This document shows positions 12,601-23,700 of a stretch of 64,000 nucleotides of DNA, one piece after another. The number at the start of each line of letters is the position of its first letter. Position 1 is the stretch's first letter. The position numbers and the translations under genes are program-made. Source of the stretch: Anaeramoeba flamelloides. Lineage: Eukaryota > Metamonada > Anaeramoebidae. Location of the stretch: positions 865,879-929,878 of the forward strand of contig JANTQA010000038.1 of NCBI GenBank assembly GCA_027625915.1, read 5' to 3'. The notes below the pieces were generated by a model. That model was not told the origin of the DNA and searched no databases. It saw nothing but the letters and a program-made list of their open reading frames with translations.

Positions 12601-14929
12601 CAGCAAACAATTTCTTTTTTATAAGTCCAAGAACAGCGTTTTGAATTTCAAAAAAAAGCCCAAATTAATGAAAACGAAAATTTTAATCCCAAGCGATAAT
12701 TTGCTAAACAAAGATTTGGCCAATAAAAGGAAGAACCAGAGCAGAGCACTCCAATTAATGAAAGACAACGATGGGGCTTATTATTTTATCAAAGTTTCAA
12801 AAAAGGATTTGAAAAAAAAATCAATCTTTTTGTCGAGAACAGAACAATCCTTCTTTGATAACCATTATAAATTAAAACACCCACAAAAAGTGCCAGAGTT
12901 ATCGTTAACTAAAAATATTACACAGCAACATTTCCCGTCAACTTTTTTTAACTTTGGCCATTCGTCGGTTACTAATAACTTTATGAAACACTTAAGAAAC
13001 ATCAGAGAAATTAAAAATATTGAAATACATCTCGATGACGAGTGGGTATTTAAAAACCAAATCTTGGCAAATTTCGATTATGTTGATGATCCTCTTTATC
13101 CAAAGGAAGACGGGACAATCACATTCAATTTAAATGGTAACAATCATCAAACACAACTCCCTTTATCATCTCCAAAGTTGAAAAGTAACAATAACGAAGA
13201 AGAGTACAAGGGGAAAAAGAAGCAGAAAAAGCAGAAAAGGCAGAAAAGGCAGAAGAAGCAAAAGGGGAAGCAGAAGCAGAAGCAAAAACAGAATTTGACA
13301 ACGAATAATAAAAAAGAGAGAAAGAAGAAGAAGAACGAAAAGTTAAATAAAATTATTACTTTAAAAACCCAGGAAATAGAAAAAGAGCAAGAAAATAGTA
13401 TAAAGGAAAAAGAAACTAAGCAAGAAAAAAAAATTGAAAAAATAAAGAATCCAACAACCTTAAATAATAACCACCAAAGCAATAATAACTACAATTCCAA
13501 TTCCAGAACTAATTCTAATAAGGATACATTTAATCAGAATAATAATCAATTTTCTTTGAATACAAATTCGAATAAAATACCAAATAATAGCTTTTATGAT
13601 TTTAATGCTTCAATCTCGGCCCAACCAGGGGTATTTTCAAATATGTTTCAAGATGATGATGATGGTGACGATGATGATAAATATAAAAATAAAGATAAGG
13701 GCAAAGATACAAATAACAATACAAAGAAGAATAATAATAATAATAACCCTAATAATGATAAACCTTATGGTTTCAAGAATACTGATCGTGGTTCTGAGAA
13801 TAATAATCGGAATAATAATAAAGAAATGATTGATCGGAATAATCACGAATCTAATTTTTTCGATGAAGATTTCAGTGATGGATTTTTTGTAGAAATTGAA
13901 GATATAATAACGAATAATAATTCCACAAAAAAAAATCCAAAAGGTTATAAAACACCTAAAAAAAACAAACGCCAAATAAATAAGAAATATTCAGTCTTAA
14001 CTCAGAGTTTAAAAAGAAGATGTCTAAATGGATCACCCTTAAAAATAGTAAATTCAAATTTTATAACAAAAAAATTGGTTGAAAATATGAACCAAATAAA
14101 TAACAATGAGAATGAAAGCAATATGACAATGAAAAAAGCAAATATTCACATTAATCATAATAATATCAATGAAAGGGTAAAAGGGGAAGGAAAAAAGAAA
14201 GAAAAAGACCAAAAAATGAAGACGAAAAATAAAAATGAAACTAAACAACCAAGATCTCCAAATAAAAAACTTTTACAGAATTCTCAAATTATGAAGAATA
14301 TCATAATGAAAAAGGAAAATAAGAAAAGAAAAAAACCATTTTTTATCGATTTAACAGATATAACAAACCTAAACCAAAATGGAAATGTAAGGGTAAATAA
14401 TAATAATAACGACAAAGAAAATAAAAAACCCAATAATATATGCAACAAGAAGAAAGGAAATAAGCAAAATATGATCAAAAAAAATCAAAAGCAAAATCAA
14501 AAGCAAAAGAAAAAGAAAAAGAAAAAGAAAATTCAAAAGCAAAAGCAAAAGCAAAATAATAAAAATAGACAAAAGCAAAAACAAAAGAAAAAAAATACAA
14601 AAAACAATAAAAAGAATTTTAACACAATCAAATTAATTTCACAGACAAATAAAAAAAATTATTCAAAGGCAAATAAAAATCTTGAGAACAATGCAATTTC
14701 AGCTTACGACGATGTTCATACCTCCGAAATTGAAGAAGAATTTGGCGACCATAATTATATTTTAGGATCCCTCGAAGATTTTGTTATAAATTCTAGTCAA
14801 AACAAGGTAGAGATAAAATCTAGTCAAGATTCAAATTTTATTCCTAAAGGTTTTGAGTCTGAATCAGATTATGATACAAGTGAATCCTCTTCTTCTGAAA
14901 TTGATAATTTTTCTGACTTTCTTTATTAA
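9671..14929 (+). CDS. FANCM: FANCM/Mph1/Hef-type DNA helicase-translocase
   Basis: A single-exon frame of 1752 residues starting at the ATG at 9671; an in-frame TTG two codons earlier is disregarded. The helicase core spans roughly residues 450-960. It has the Walker A motif LPTGLGKT (about 477-484), motif II DEAH (580-583), SATPG, and motif VI QRFGRTGRKRKG (from 935), with the insert between the RecA lobes that marks the FANCM/Hef group. The family remodels stalled replication forks and branched DNA. Residues 265-272 read QQTLDRFF, an exact PCNA-binding PIP-box pattern. The Gln/Asn-rich N-terminus and Lys/Asn-rich C-terminus are disordered, and an acidic tail ends the protein. No ERCC4 nuclease or HhH domain is visible, which resembles fungal Mph1 more than human FANCM. 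The core has clearly more G and C in its codons than the flanks. Confidence 0.9.
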   Translation: MKQQYFSQPHRFHDFSNFPKSRKPLQPLNKNYQSHSRIANKKQTIQNKPPQINFQKQFIHNNRQIRQFTKPNFLQQTNKQKQIYQPNHPSRNNNFPNQSPFFNAFQNKTRNSHSTNTQINQRNQRSNKIDHIYQINQRNLTNLTNQRNPRNNKIYQTNQRNLINQKTDQISQRNHQINQRNLTNQTNHKNNQIYQTVQKNYTNNQSNPRQQINQRNQITHKNQKNHQQNALPIQHQYKSQQNINSNSTNFQNVQRKHNQNNKTNQQTLDRFFRTSKNKQTNNSQQPKINNHQSNNNYNSNFRTNSNKNTFNQNNNQFSMNTNSKKIPNNSFHNFNASISAQPGVFSDMFQDEDGVGNTIPNNNTRNNQSNQSNQSNQRSFFSRQNNFPNKNQFRNQKSATRKQATPLMTIKESEELRKQHLEETIFPKPRSTYDEGTFPKIDEAASETWIYPTNYPIRNYQFNISQTALFHNTLVALPTGLGKTLIAAVVMYNYFRWFPTGKILFLAPTKPLVHQQIDAVSKIIGVTKNDGCEITGQTNPELRKDLYKHKRVFFATPQTIVNDLNRGILLANEVVCLILDEAHKATGNYDYCNIIKKVLNSTNKFRILGLSATPGATNQQIQRIIGNLMITKLEVRTDDSDTPSLDIYPYLNQKKIEEIVVPIKDNGIFNQVISIYAPYLNNLIGALYDNGVFWTQDLESASKGSLVKSFQKFTKTKSTYNGQKIPFYKFVNLIETFSSAISLFYGFQLLLNYGLKSFFDFLKNQYSSENQNSNGNQNNKGANKSQLRNSKKKFLNSETYQKLMHYLTQVFEKKGIESHPKLTKLKKIIVNHFRTCQNNDTRVMIFSNYRTSVIEITSILSELPTIKIMPFIGQSSTNSQRGYTQLEQQLIIEKFKQGCYNTLVSTSIGEEGLDIGEVDLIICYDAQSDPKRTVQRFGRTGRKRKGKVIILLTEGKEEKIYQFNKKKKKFVQKQLLNSKQFLFYKSKNSVLNFKKKPKLMKTKILIPSDNLLNKDLANKRKNQSRALQLMKDNDGAYYFIKVSKKDLKKKSIFLSRTEQSFFDNHYKLKHPQKVPELSLTKNITQQHFPSTFFNFGHSSVTNNFMKHLRNIREIKNIEIHLDDEWVFKNQILANFDYVDDPLYPKEDGTITFNLNGNNHQTQLPLSSPKLKSNNNEEEYKGKKKQKKQKRQKRQKKQKGKQKQKQKQNLTTNNKKERKKKKNEKLNKIITLKTQEIEKEQENSIKEKETKQEKKIEKIKNPTTLNNNHQSNNNYNSNSRTNSNKDTFNQNNNQFSLNTNSNKIPNNSFYDFNASISAQPGVFSNMFQDDDDGDDDDKYKNKDKGKDTNNNTKKNNNNNNPNNDKPYGFKNTDRGSENNNRNNNKEMIDRNNHESNFFDEDFSDGFFVEIEDIITNNNSTKKNPKGYKTPKKNKRQINKKYSVLTQSLKRRCLNGSPLKIVNSNFITKKLVENMNQINNNENESNMTMKKANIHINHNNINERVKGEGKKKEKDQKMKTKNKNETKQPRSPNKKLLQNSQIMKNIIMKKENKKRKKPFFIDLTDITNLNQNGNVRVNNNNNDKENKKPNNICNKKKGNKQNMIKKNQKQNQKQKKKKKKKKIQKQKQKQNNKNRQKQKQKKKNTKNNKKNFNTIKLISQTNKKNYSKANKNLENNAISAYDDVHTSEIEEEFGDHNYILGSLEDFVINSSQNKVEIKSSQDSNFIPKGFESESDYDTSESSSSEIDNFSDFLY
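10535..10725 (+). repeat. Intragenic duplicated segment, copy 1
   Basis: About 190 bp in the N-terminal tail of the helicase (residues about 289-352) match 13466-13656 with about 8 differences. The offset is 2931 bp, exactly 977 codons, so both copies read in the same frame. Both encode NASISAQPGVFS followed by MFQD. Confidence 0.95.
13466..13656 (+). repeat. Intragenic duplicated segment, copy 2
   Basis: Second copy of the 10535-10725 segment, located C-terminal to the helicase core (residues about 1266-1329). About 96% identity over about 190 bp points to a recent duplication or gene conversion. Confidence 0.95.
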
Positions 14930-15611
14930 AAATTTAATCTGTTATTTTTATTGTCAATTCCAACTCATAAATAAAAAAATAATATAAAAAAAAAGTAATG
15001 AAATTTTTAAAGGTCTATTTGCAGTAGAACGATAAATTCCAAGTAAATAATACCATTTTTAAGTCGAATTCAAAGACGGGTCATTCATAACGAGGGGTTT
15101 TTATTTTGAAACAAATATCTCTTTGGTTTGTCTTGATTCGGCATATTATTTAAGAAAAAAACCGAATTTTTGGAAAAATTGAAATATGTTCGTGATTATT
15201 TTGTCATGGTGTTTCAAATATAAAAATAGTATTAAAAAGGCAACTAAACTTCATTTAACTTGAGGTTTTTAGCTTTTTTTTTTTTTAATTTACAAAAATA
15301 TAAATATTGGATTAAATAGATAATTGTACGTCTTTAAAAATAAATATGAATACGACATATATAGAAAAAAGAAAAAATATAAAAAATGTGATTTATTTAT
15401 TTTTTTTTTTTTTTTTATTTTGAAGAGAGGAAAATGTTTTTCCTCTTACAGTTGTTAGGTTATTGTCAATTCAAGAAATAAACCGAAAATTATATTAATT
15501 TGCTGTTTATTTCAAAAATTAAAAAAAAAACACAAGTTAGCTTTTCTTGATAGGTTTTCTGTTTATTTGGAAAATCAAGAGATAAAATAGTTACCTCAGG
15601 AAAACTACCGT
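14930..15611. other. Intergenic, no gene seen
   Basis: 3' flank of the helicase gene: AT-rich with long T runs near 15275 and 15400. A short inverted pair (GAGGAAAA ... TTTTCCTC) lies at 15426-15446. No protein is supported. Confidence 0.45.
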
Positions 15612-15651
15612 TAGGTTTTTTTTTATTTTTTTATTTGAAAAAAAAAACCTA
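15612..15651. repeat. Hairpin element (copy F)
   Basis: A 40 bp inverted repeat with TAGGTTTTTTTTTA on the left and its complement ending AACCTA on the right. On its right are decamer-like units (GGTACTCTACGGCACC, GGCACTTGACG), the reverse of the arrangement at 37.7 and 38.0 kb. It sits at the 3' side of the minus-strand LINE. Confidence 0.7.
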
Positions 15652-15659
15652 GGTACTCT

Positions 15660-17330
15660 ACGGCACCCAGTGGCACTTGACGAAACCACTGTTTGAAATT
15701 GTAATTTTATTATATTATAATTTTTAGATATTTTTGAACTTTCCAACTAATAGAAGTTTCCAATTTAGTTTAATCGAAAAATTTTTAATTCCAAATATTG
15801 TTTTTAATTCCGGAAAAGTATACCAATTAATATTTTCATTTTCAAATGTTTCAAAAATATAAACCACTTTATAATTTTTTTAAAATTTAAATAATCTAGT
15901 TTTTTTTATTAATTTATCTTTTCTTCAGTAAATTTTTAAATCTAAAAAGATGTTTGTTTCAGTTTTATAAATTAACAATGGTAAATAAATTTTAATTTGT
16001 AAAAAAATTGGAATCAATTTATTAAAAAATCTATCAATTCTTTCAAAATCACTTTGTGTCAAATCCAATATTTCAAGACCATAATAAAGTTGACTTAAAA
16101 TGATAGTTTTGAAAGAAAAGTATTTTGACTCCATTATTGAGTTTATTTTGTTGAAACAATCGATTAAGTGTTTTCAAGACTTTTCTACTTTTTGAAATTA
16201 TATTCAAGATGTGTATTTTTTCCTAACCAAATTCAAAGATAAAAAAATACCTTTTAAATCATTTTTATATGCTTTGTTTTATAATTATTATGTAAGTTTA
16301 TCCCGAATATATTACAAGATTTCAAAAAAATATTAACAAATTAATCTTTAGAGAGATTAAAGATTATCGATAATTGAATTAGATCATCTGTTTAACTTTG
16401 AAAATGAAGTGTAAGGTTTTTAACTTTTCTGGTAGAGAATGAGATATAAATGCAAAGATATTTTATGATAATAAGGGATCCCCTTGATAAACCCCACATT
16501 CCTTCACTCTGAGAATATCTTAAAATCCAATTTTGATTATTTAATCTCTTAGATATTTTTTCAATAGATTGGTACATTAATGAATGTCGTATCGAATCAA
16601 AATATTTGTTGTATATTCAAATAAACAATAAAATATTCCATTTTTTATATTTATTTTTTTGATAATACTTGATAAATTTCAAGCAGCAATTCTTTTTCCA
16701 AAATATTTTTTAAACCCAAATTTTTTTTTTTGAAATGAAGTCTCAAAAGTCTACCATTCCAAAATATATCAATTTCTTAAAAAAAAAAAAATCTCGGAAG
16801 AGATTGATTTATGAGATAGGCTGATAATTTAATGGTTCAGAATCATCTCAAGACTTATGAATAAATAATAAATTACACTTTTAATAAAATTTATAATTTT
16901 TTCAGTTTCATCTGTTATCAAATTTAAAAATATAATTTGAACTATTTTCAGAAAAAAAACATAATTTAATAAATATTTTAAGACAAATTTTTAAGAATTT
17001 ATCTTTTGTCGAATTCTTAAATTGATTTATTCTTTTGGAATTTAATAATTTCTTTAATTTTGTCTTGATGAAAAATTTCCTTTCAGTAATTGGAATTAAT
17101 GAATTTTTTTTGTTAAAAATTTTTTATGGTAATTAATCATATTAAATTTGGTTTTTGATAAATTGATTTTACAAAATCATTTTATATTTTAAATATTGTA
17201 TGATATCATTAATTAAAAAAATTTGTGTTAAAAGTTCTATCATATGTTTATTTAATGTTTTCCAAAAGTTTTTAAAAAAACTGATATTTTAACAAATTAT
17301 AAAAAAATATATATCAAAATCAAAAACTAA
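15660..17330 (-). mobile_element. LINE copy, reverse-transcriptase region, subfamily B
   Basis: The minus strand carries decayed LINE coding sequence in order. First comes LNYQPIS, like the NYRPISL motif of non-LTR reverse transcriptases; then a FGFKK-type motif, GVYQGDPL and SQLYYGLEILDLTQ; then FNKLIPIFLQ, LIYKTET and ENINWYTFPELKTI. The + strand copy at 36190-38037 has the equivalents FGFKKKLDT, YQADPLSPLL, HSQLLYG, LIYKTEAKI and ENINWQTNTLKEL. Several frameshifts and stops are present and the 5' part is missing, so it is dead. Its 3' side meets the decamers and hairpin at 15612-15700. Confidence 0.8.
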
Positions 17331-17724
17331 AAAAAAAAAATAAAACACAATTTTTGAAATGAGTATTACGAATTTTTTATTTGTGAACCAATAATGAAAA
17401 AAAGGTTAACACGAAGATTTTCGCTAATAAATATATTTATTTTAAAAGACCTTACATATTGACAAATTTCTTAATGTTTCTTAGTATATTCGAAGAGCAG
17501 TTTTTTAATCCAACCTAGATTATTTTTTTTTAACAAAAAAAATTATCAGAGTAAATTATTTAACTTTATTTATTAGTTATAAAATCAATAAAAACTTCGT
17601 TTTTCAAATTTAATTATTAAAAAATTAATTATTTTTTTAAAGATTTTTGTAGAAAAAAAAAAAACAAAAATAAAAAAAAAAAAAAGAATTTAATTTATTG
17701 AAAATTGAAATAATAATAAAAAAG
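17331..17724. other. Short intergenic region 3' of TRAPPC8
   Basis: AT-rich with A-runs at 17650-17690. Nothing coding is seen; it probably contains the TRAPPC8 3' UTR and polyadenylation region. Confidence 0.4.
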
Positions 17725-20700
17725 CTAATTATTAATAATTTCAGGGAATTGTTGAATTTCTATCAATTTTTGAAAAAGACCTGAATTACTTGAAAATCTG
17801 TCATTCTCATTTTCTTTTGGAGAAAGAACATTTTTTTTACGGATGATTACTTGAAATTTATGTAAATCATAAATACCGGGTTTGGTAAAAGAAGCTTTAC
17901 AGTTAATTTCCTTTTCTTCTGCGGATTGCAGAGAAAGAATTTTTTGTAAAATGCCCCCAACCCAAAAGAAATTAGGATGGAAATTATCTTTATTTTGAGA
18001 ATTAAAAAAAACTGAACCTCTTTCTGGAGCAAAAGCTTTTAAAAAAACTTCTAATTCAAATAATGTTAAATTTCTAATTAATAAAGAAACGGGAACAACT
18101 AATAATGGGCTTTTGGTAAAATCGTGTTTGATAATTATCGGGGCTTTGATAACAATATTAATAGGCATTTTGGAGAATTTATTATGAATTTTGGATCTTG
18201 TACTTTTATTTAATAAATGCTTATGTAATAATGGCAAATCAAAGAAATTTAGTTGTGAATAAAATTCATTATCATTTAATAATAATGCATTTGAATTGTT
18301 ATTATTCATATTTTCCATTTGAATTTTTTGTTCTGATCTTTTTAGTTCTTTAAATAAAATAAAAAAATCAAAATTTGATTTATTATTATCAAAATTATTC
18401 TTTTCTTTATTATAAATTAAAAAGTAACTACTTTGATTTATTTGATCACTTTTAATTGAATTTGAATTGAAATTTATTGTATCATTATATAATAAAGAAG
18501 AATCATTCACATTTTCATTTAAAATAATTTTGGCACAAAAGGTTAATGACTGATTTGGATTTAAAATAGTTTCAAATTCTCTTTTTTTTTTATTTCCATT
18601 TCCACCATTCCCATTTTCATTTTCATTTTCATTCCCATTTTCATTCCCATTCTCATTCCCATTCTCATTCCAATTCTCGTTATGATTATTATTCTCATTG
18701 TTTTTATTTGAATTCTTGGAAAGTAAGGGATTAAAAATTGGATGTAAAAATTTAAATTTATTTGAAATTGGAGTAATTTGAAGCAAGGAAATTTGTTTTT
18801 TTTGTGTTAGATTAGAAATAGTATAAATTAATAATTGCTGATTAGTTTTGGTTGGGCTATGTATTATTTTTGTTGTTAAAGAAATTGAAGGATTTACTGT
18901 CAATCTTTTTCTTAATCTAGATATTCGAAAGGGTTTTTTAATTTCTATTACATTTTGATCATTCTCGTCATTATTATCATTTTGATAATAGAACATCAAT
19001 TTTAAATTAAATGATCCATTTTTATAACCTCTAATGAAGGCATTGAATCTAACAGTTTGCCCTGGCTCAATTTTTTCAATAGGTATTTTTTCAATATTAT
19101 TTAATTTTAATTCATTGTTATTATTCTCAAGAAGGTCATTTGCATTTTTCTCATCAACAAGATTCTTCTTCGTATTATTATTTGAATTAATTAATGGCGA
19201 ATCAAGTACTACAAAATTTGAAGGTTCCACTTTTAAATAAATATTTTTCATAGAACTTTTACCAATGTTATTTAATTCCAAAACTGAATGGTGGATTGAA
19301 CCATAAGCAATCTTTGTAGGAAAGTTGTTAATTCCCACCGTTAATAAGGGCATTTTTTTAATTACATCCAAGGTCAATTTATGATTAGGCAAATACAATT
19401 TCAATAATTTGTGTTCTGGCAGCTCTGCTAATCGCTTTTGTTTAATGTTAAATTTAAAAATTGATACTAAAAGATTCCCAAATGTTAATTCAATCCCATA
19501 AATATGGAATATTCCTGTTAGTAAAGGTGTAACTTTTAGATTAATAAACCTTTCTTCTCCTGGTGCCAAAACTAAATCAATTTTTTCAGAAACCAAATTC
19601 CCATTTCTTTCTTCTTCATTAAAACTTTCATGTAAATTTAAATATTTGGTTAATTCCTTTCTATTTTTTCTATCGGATCTTTTTCTTCTTTTTTTTCTTG
19701 ATTTTTTTGATCTTCCACTACTTTTTGTTTTTTTTTTTTTTTGAATTGGTTTTTGACTTTCTTTCTTTAGATTTATATTTTGATTTATTGTTAAATTAGT
19801 ATTTGTATTATTATTGATGTTTTTATTGGTATTATTAGTTGTATTAGCAATCGTAATAGTATTTGTATTGATATTGGTATTGGTATTGGTATTGTTATTA
19901 TTTGTGATGTTTTCATTTTCTTTTTGAATTTCATCACTTTTTATTATTTTGATATCACTCGGATAATTATTACTATTTATCATTTTTTTTTCATTTCTTA
20001 TTTCCAAATCGAATTCTTGTAATTGTATTCTTTTTTTTTCCTTTTCTGCTTCCATTTTATTTATTTTTTGATTGATCGATTCACCATCGCTTCTATTTGG
20101 GTTGAGATTGAAGTTATTTTTTAATTGAGTTAAAGTGGTTATTTTTTTTATTTGCTTTTTTTCAGTCAAGACATCAAAGGAAACACTTTTTTTCATCATG
20201 TTTGAGTCTGTATCTGTAGTTTCTGTTTCACTCTGCCCAGATGATTGTGATTCAATTATTTGCTTTTTTAAAATAAATAAATTTTCTTTATTCTGTTTAG
20301 TTAATTTCATATTATACTTTTTTGTATTAAAGTATCCAACTAAATGAACATTAGAAAAATGAAGTTTGACCTTCATTGGATTTTTGATTAATAATTTTAC
20401 ATTTATTGGCTCACCAATTACTGAAACCCTTGGTTTATCTTCATTTTTTTTTTTAATATTCCAAGATATTTCAGTATTTATACTCTTTGCTTTTTTTTTT
20501 TCTTTGGTATTATCATTTGTTTTTTTTTCGTTGTTGTTAGTATTATCTTCAGATTTATTGTTATTATTTTGGTAATTTTCCTTTGGTTCACTGCTAATAG
20601 TATTACTATTCTTCTTCTTTTTATTATTATTATTATTTTTAGGCAAGGTGTCTTGCTTTATTGTATTTTTCATTGAATTTTTCATTTTTTCCCAACTCTT

Positions 20701-23700
20701 TTGAGGAACCATTCTACCAATCCTGGAGGAAACATAATCTTCAGGCAAGTAAACTTGAACCGAATCTGAATCAATTCCGGGTATTGATAAATTCGTAACC
20801 CTCATTTGGTGATTATTTGAAAAAGACTTGAAATAATATAAAAATTGTTTAATATTTGAAGCCTGTTTGCTTTCTGATTGCTTTGATTTTGAAATTAAAT
20901 GGTTAAGGCAAAGAACTGCTTGTTCGTATTCTTTAACTTGAAAGGAATGCTTTGCAAGGGTTATATAAACATGATCTTCAATTTGTTTCCAATTTTTCCC
21001 TTTTAAAGAATTTAACACAAATGAATAGCATCTGATCGCATGGGGATAGTTTTTACTTTGCCCGTATCTGTGACCAGCTAATAATAAGTGAAGCAAAAAC
21101 TTTCTGAAATAGCAACGATTTGATTTTAAAAAGCAATATGCTGCTTGCTCAAGAGATAATGCGGCATTTAGATCCTTTGCATCTGTACTTGCCATTATAT
21201 AATTATTCGCCGCCTTCGAGTGTTTGTTATTCAAACAAAGCAAATCTGCTGAAATCCATAAGGATTCCGTTAGCTTATTCGTCAAATTCTTATCTTTAAA
21301 TTTTTTTAACGCCAAATCTAAAAAGCTTTCATTGACACGGCCATCAACAAGATAGGTACTTAGATACAGCATCATATTGGAACTTGCATACCATTTCCAT
21401 GCTTTCAATTTTTTAAAACTCTCGGTGGCAGTTTTATAATAGGACAATGCTTGTTCGTATTCATGTGTTAAAAAAAAGTAATCGGCTAATAATCTTATTT
21501 TAAATTCAACAGAATTACTGCTGACTAACCCTGAATTCTTTGGACTGGAATTATTATCTTGATCTTTTCTTGTTGAATTTGAATTGCTGTTTGGTGAAGA
21601 ATCGGGACTATTTGTTTTTTTCCCTAAAAAGCCAAACATTCTGCTCCTTAACCATTTCCTTGAAGAAGAAATCGTTTCAGTGAGAGTCCCAATTTTTTTT
21701 GACATATGATCTAATAAAATCTTTTTTGAATAATCATTTGTAAATTTGGAAAGATTTTTCACATCTTGTTCACTTAATCTACATCCTAAAATTACTTGCT
21801 GGGTTTGTTTCCGTGCAGGATATTGTAAAAAATGCTTCGACCATATATTTTCTCTTGTTGCTAATGTTTTATTGACTGGTACTGAATTGATTTGCAATAA
21901 AAAAGACCTTGTACCTCCAAAAATTTTGCTAACTCTTTTATGAATTTTATTAGCTCTTTACGAATTTTGTAATTTTATAATTTGTTTTTTTTTTTTTTTT
22001 TTTTGAATCAAATGAAATAAAATTTTAGAATAGATATGTAATAGGAAGTTTAGATATTTAAATCATTTGAATTTATTTCATATTTTGTTTTAGGAGTTCT
22101 TTTAAACAAGTTATTTTGATCATTAATTCTGATCGTCAAATATTTCTCAATTAAATGAGATATTAAATCCCAACTCAAAACCAAAATTAATATAGTTTCA
22201 AATTGGAATGATTCTCTAATTTTTTGTTAAAGTTTGGGACATTATTAAATTTCATTCTACATTATTAAATAATCTAAAACTATTTTACACTTTGATTAAG
22301 AATTATTTTTCAAAATATTTTTTTTCGTTATACCTTATTGTAAATACTTTTTATTTTTCTTTTAAAATACGTTTCATCATTTCACAAGTATCAAAAATGA
22401 TCTCTGTATTTTCAAAATATACTCTTTTTTAGTCAAAAGTCCCCAGTTTTATTGAAGGAATAGAACATATTCTATGAGTTTTATCCAATATTCTTCTCAA
22501 AATAAATTTTCAAATTTTAGATCAGAACCATTTTTTCTCATTTTGTAAAATTTTTTTTTATTTTTGCTTTTTTTTTCTTTATTTTTTCTTCGTTTCTTTT
22601 TTAGTTTTTTTAAAAAAAGTTAATTCGAAAAAACTAGTTTGAAAATCCAAATTAACATTAAGAAAATTGAGGAAATGTATTTTCTTGTAAATCATTCATA
22701 CATTTACCATTAAAAAATCTGATTGTAAACAATTTTATTTTTATAAAGAAATTGAGGAATTTTGCACTAGACCTTCCGAAAGAAAGGAGCCCAAAATTTT
22801 TTTTTATATTTTATTTTTTGAAAATTTATAGCTTGTAAAGGTTTTTCTTTTCAGAATATCAACTCTAATCTGGAGTTTATTATTTCTCTTATTTCTAAAT
22901 AGTCTGCATGTTGGTTGATTCTTAAAATTGAATTTTTCATTTTTGGTTGGGTCGATCATGAGTGAAATGGGGTTTATTTTTTATAAATTTGTGTTTTTTT
23001 TATTTTTATGTCAGATATTTTTTTTTATACTATAATTAATTCAAATTCTAATAAAATAATTTGAGTAAAAAAAAATTCCAAAAAATGTGCTTTAATTTGA
23101 GATTTTTCTGTGCCTTAAATTTCGTTGAAAGTTTGTGTCTTAAATGTGGAACTGACTGTATTTGTAAATTTTGATATTATAGCTTTCTTGATATTTATTC
23201 AAATTGATATTAAGCTTGGTGTAAAATAGTTGATTAATTTTAATACAATTACTCGGGCTCATGATTAAATAAAAAAAAAAAAACAAAAAATGATTTAATC
23301 AATTTTTTTAAACAAGAGTAAAACTAATTGATTTCTGAAATGGTAATTGAAAGGTTGGATTTACTGTAAGACGAATGAGAGTACTTGAATAAGATTTTTT
23401 TTTTTTTTTTTATTATATTTACTTGATATTATTAAGGAATTGTAATATAAAAGAATCCCCTGAAAAACTAAGGAAAGTGTAATAAATCATTGACTAATTG
23501 TTTGGTGTTGACGAAAAACAGCATAATGTGATGTTTTATTAGAAAAGAGTAAAATAAAAAATTCAACAACACTCTTCTGGAATTTCTTCATACATTATTT
23601 ATATTTAATTGTTGTCTCCAACTTTATTAATTGAAAAAAACAGTTTTCTTAAAAATCATTGAATTAAAAACCTGTGATTTAAAGTATTTTTTATGATATT

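Noticed and set aside
9564-14584. Antisense and alternate frames within the helicase gene
   Set aside because: All mirror the Gln/Asn/Lys codons of the real gene.
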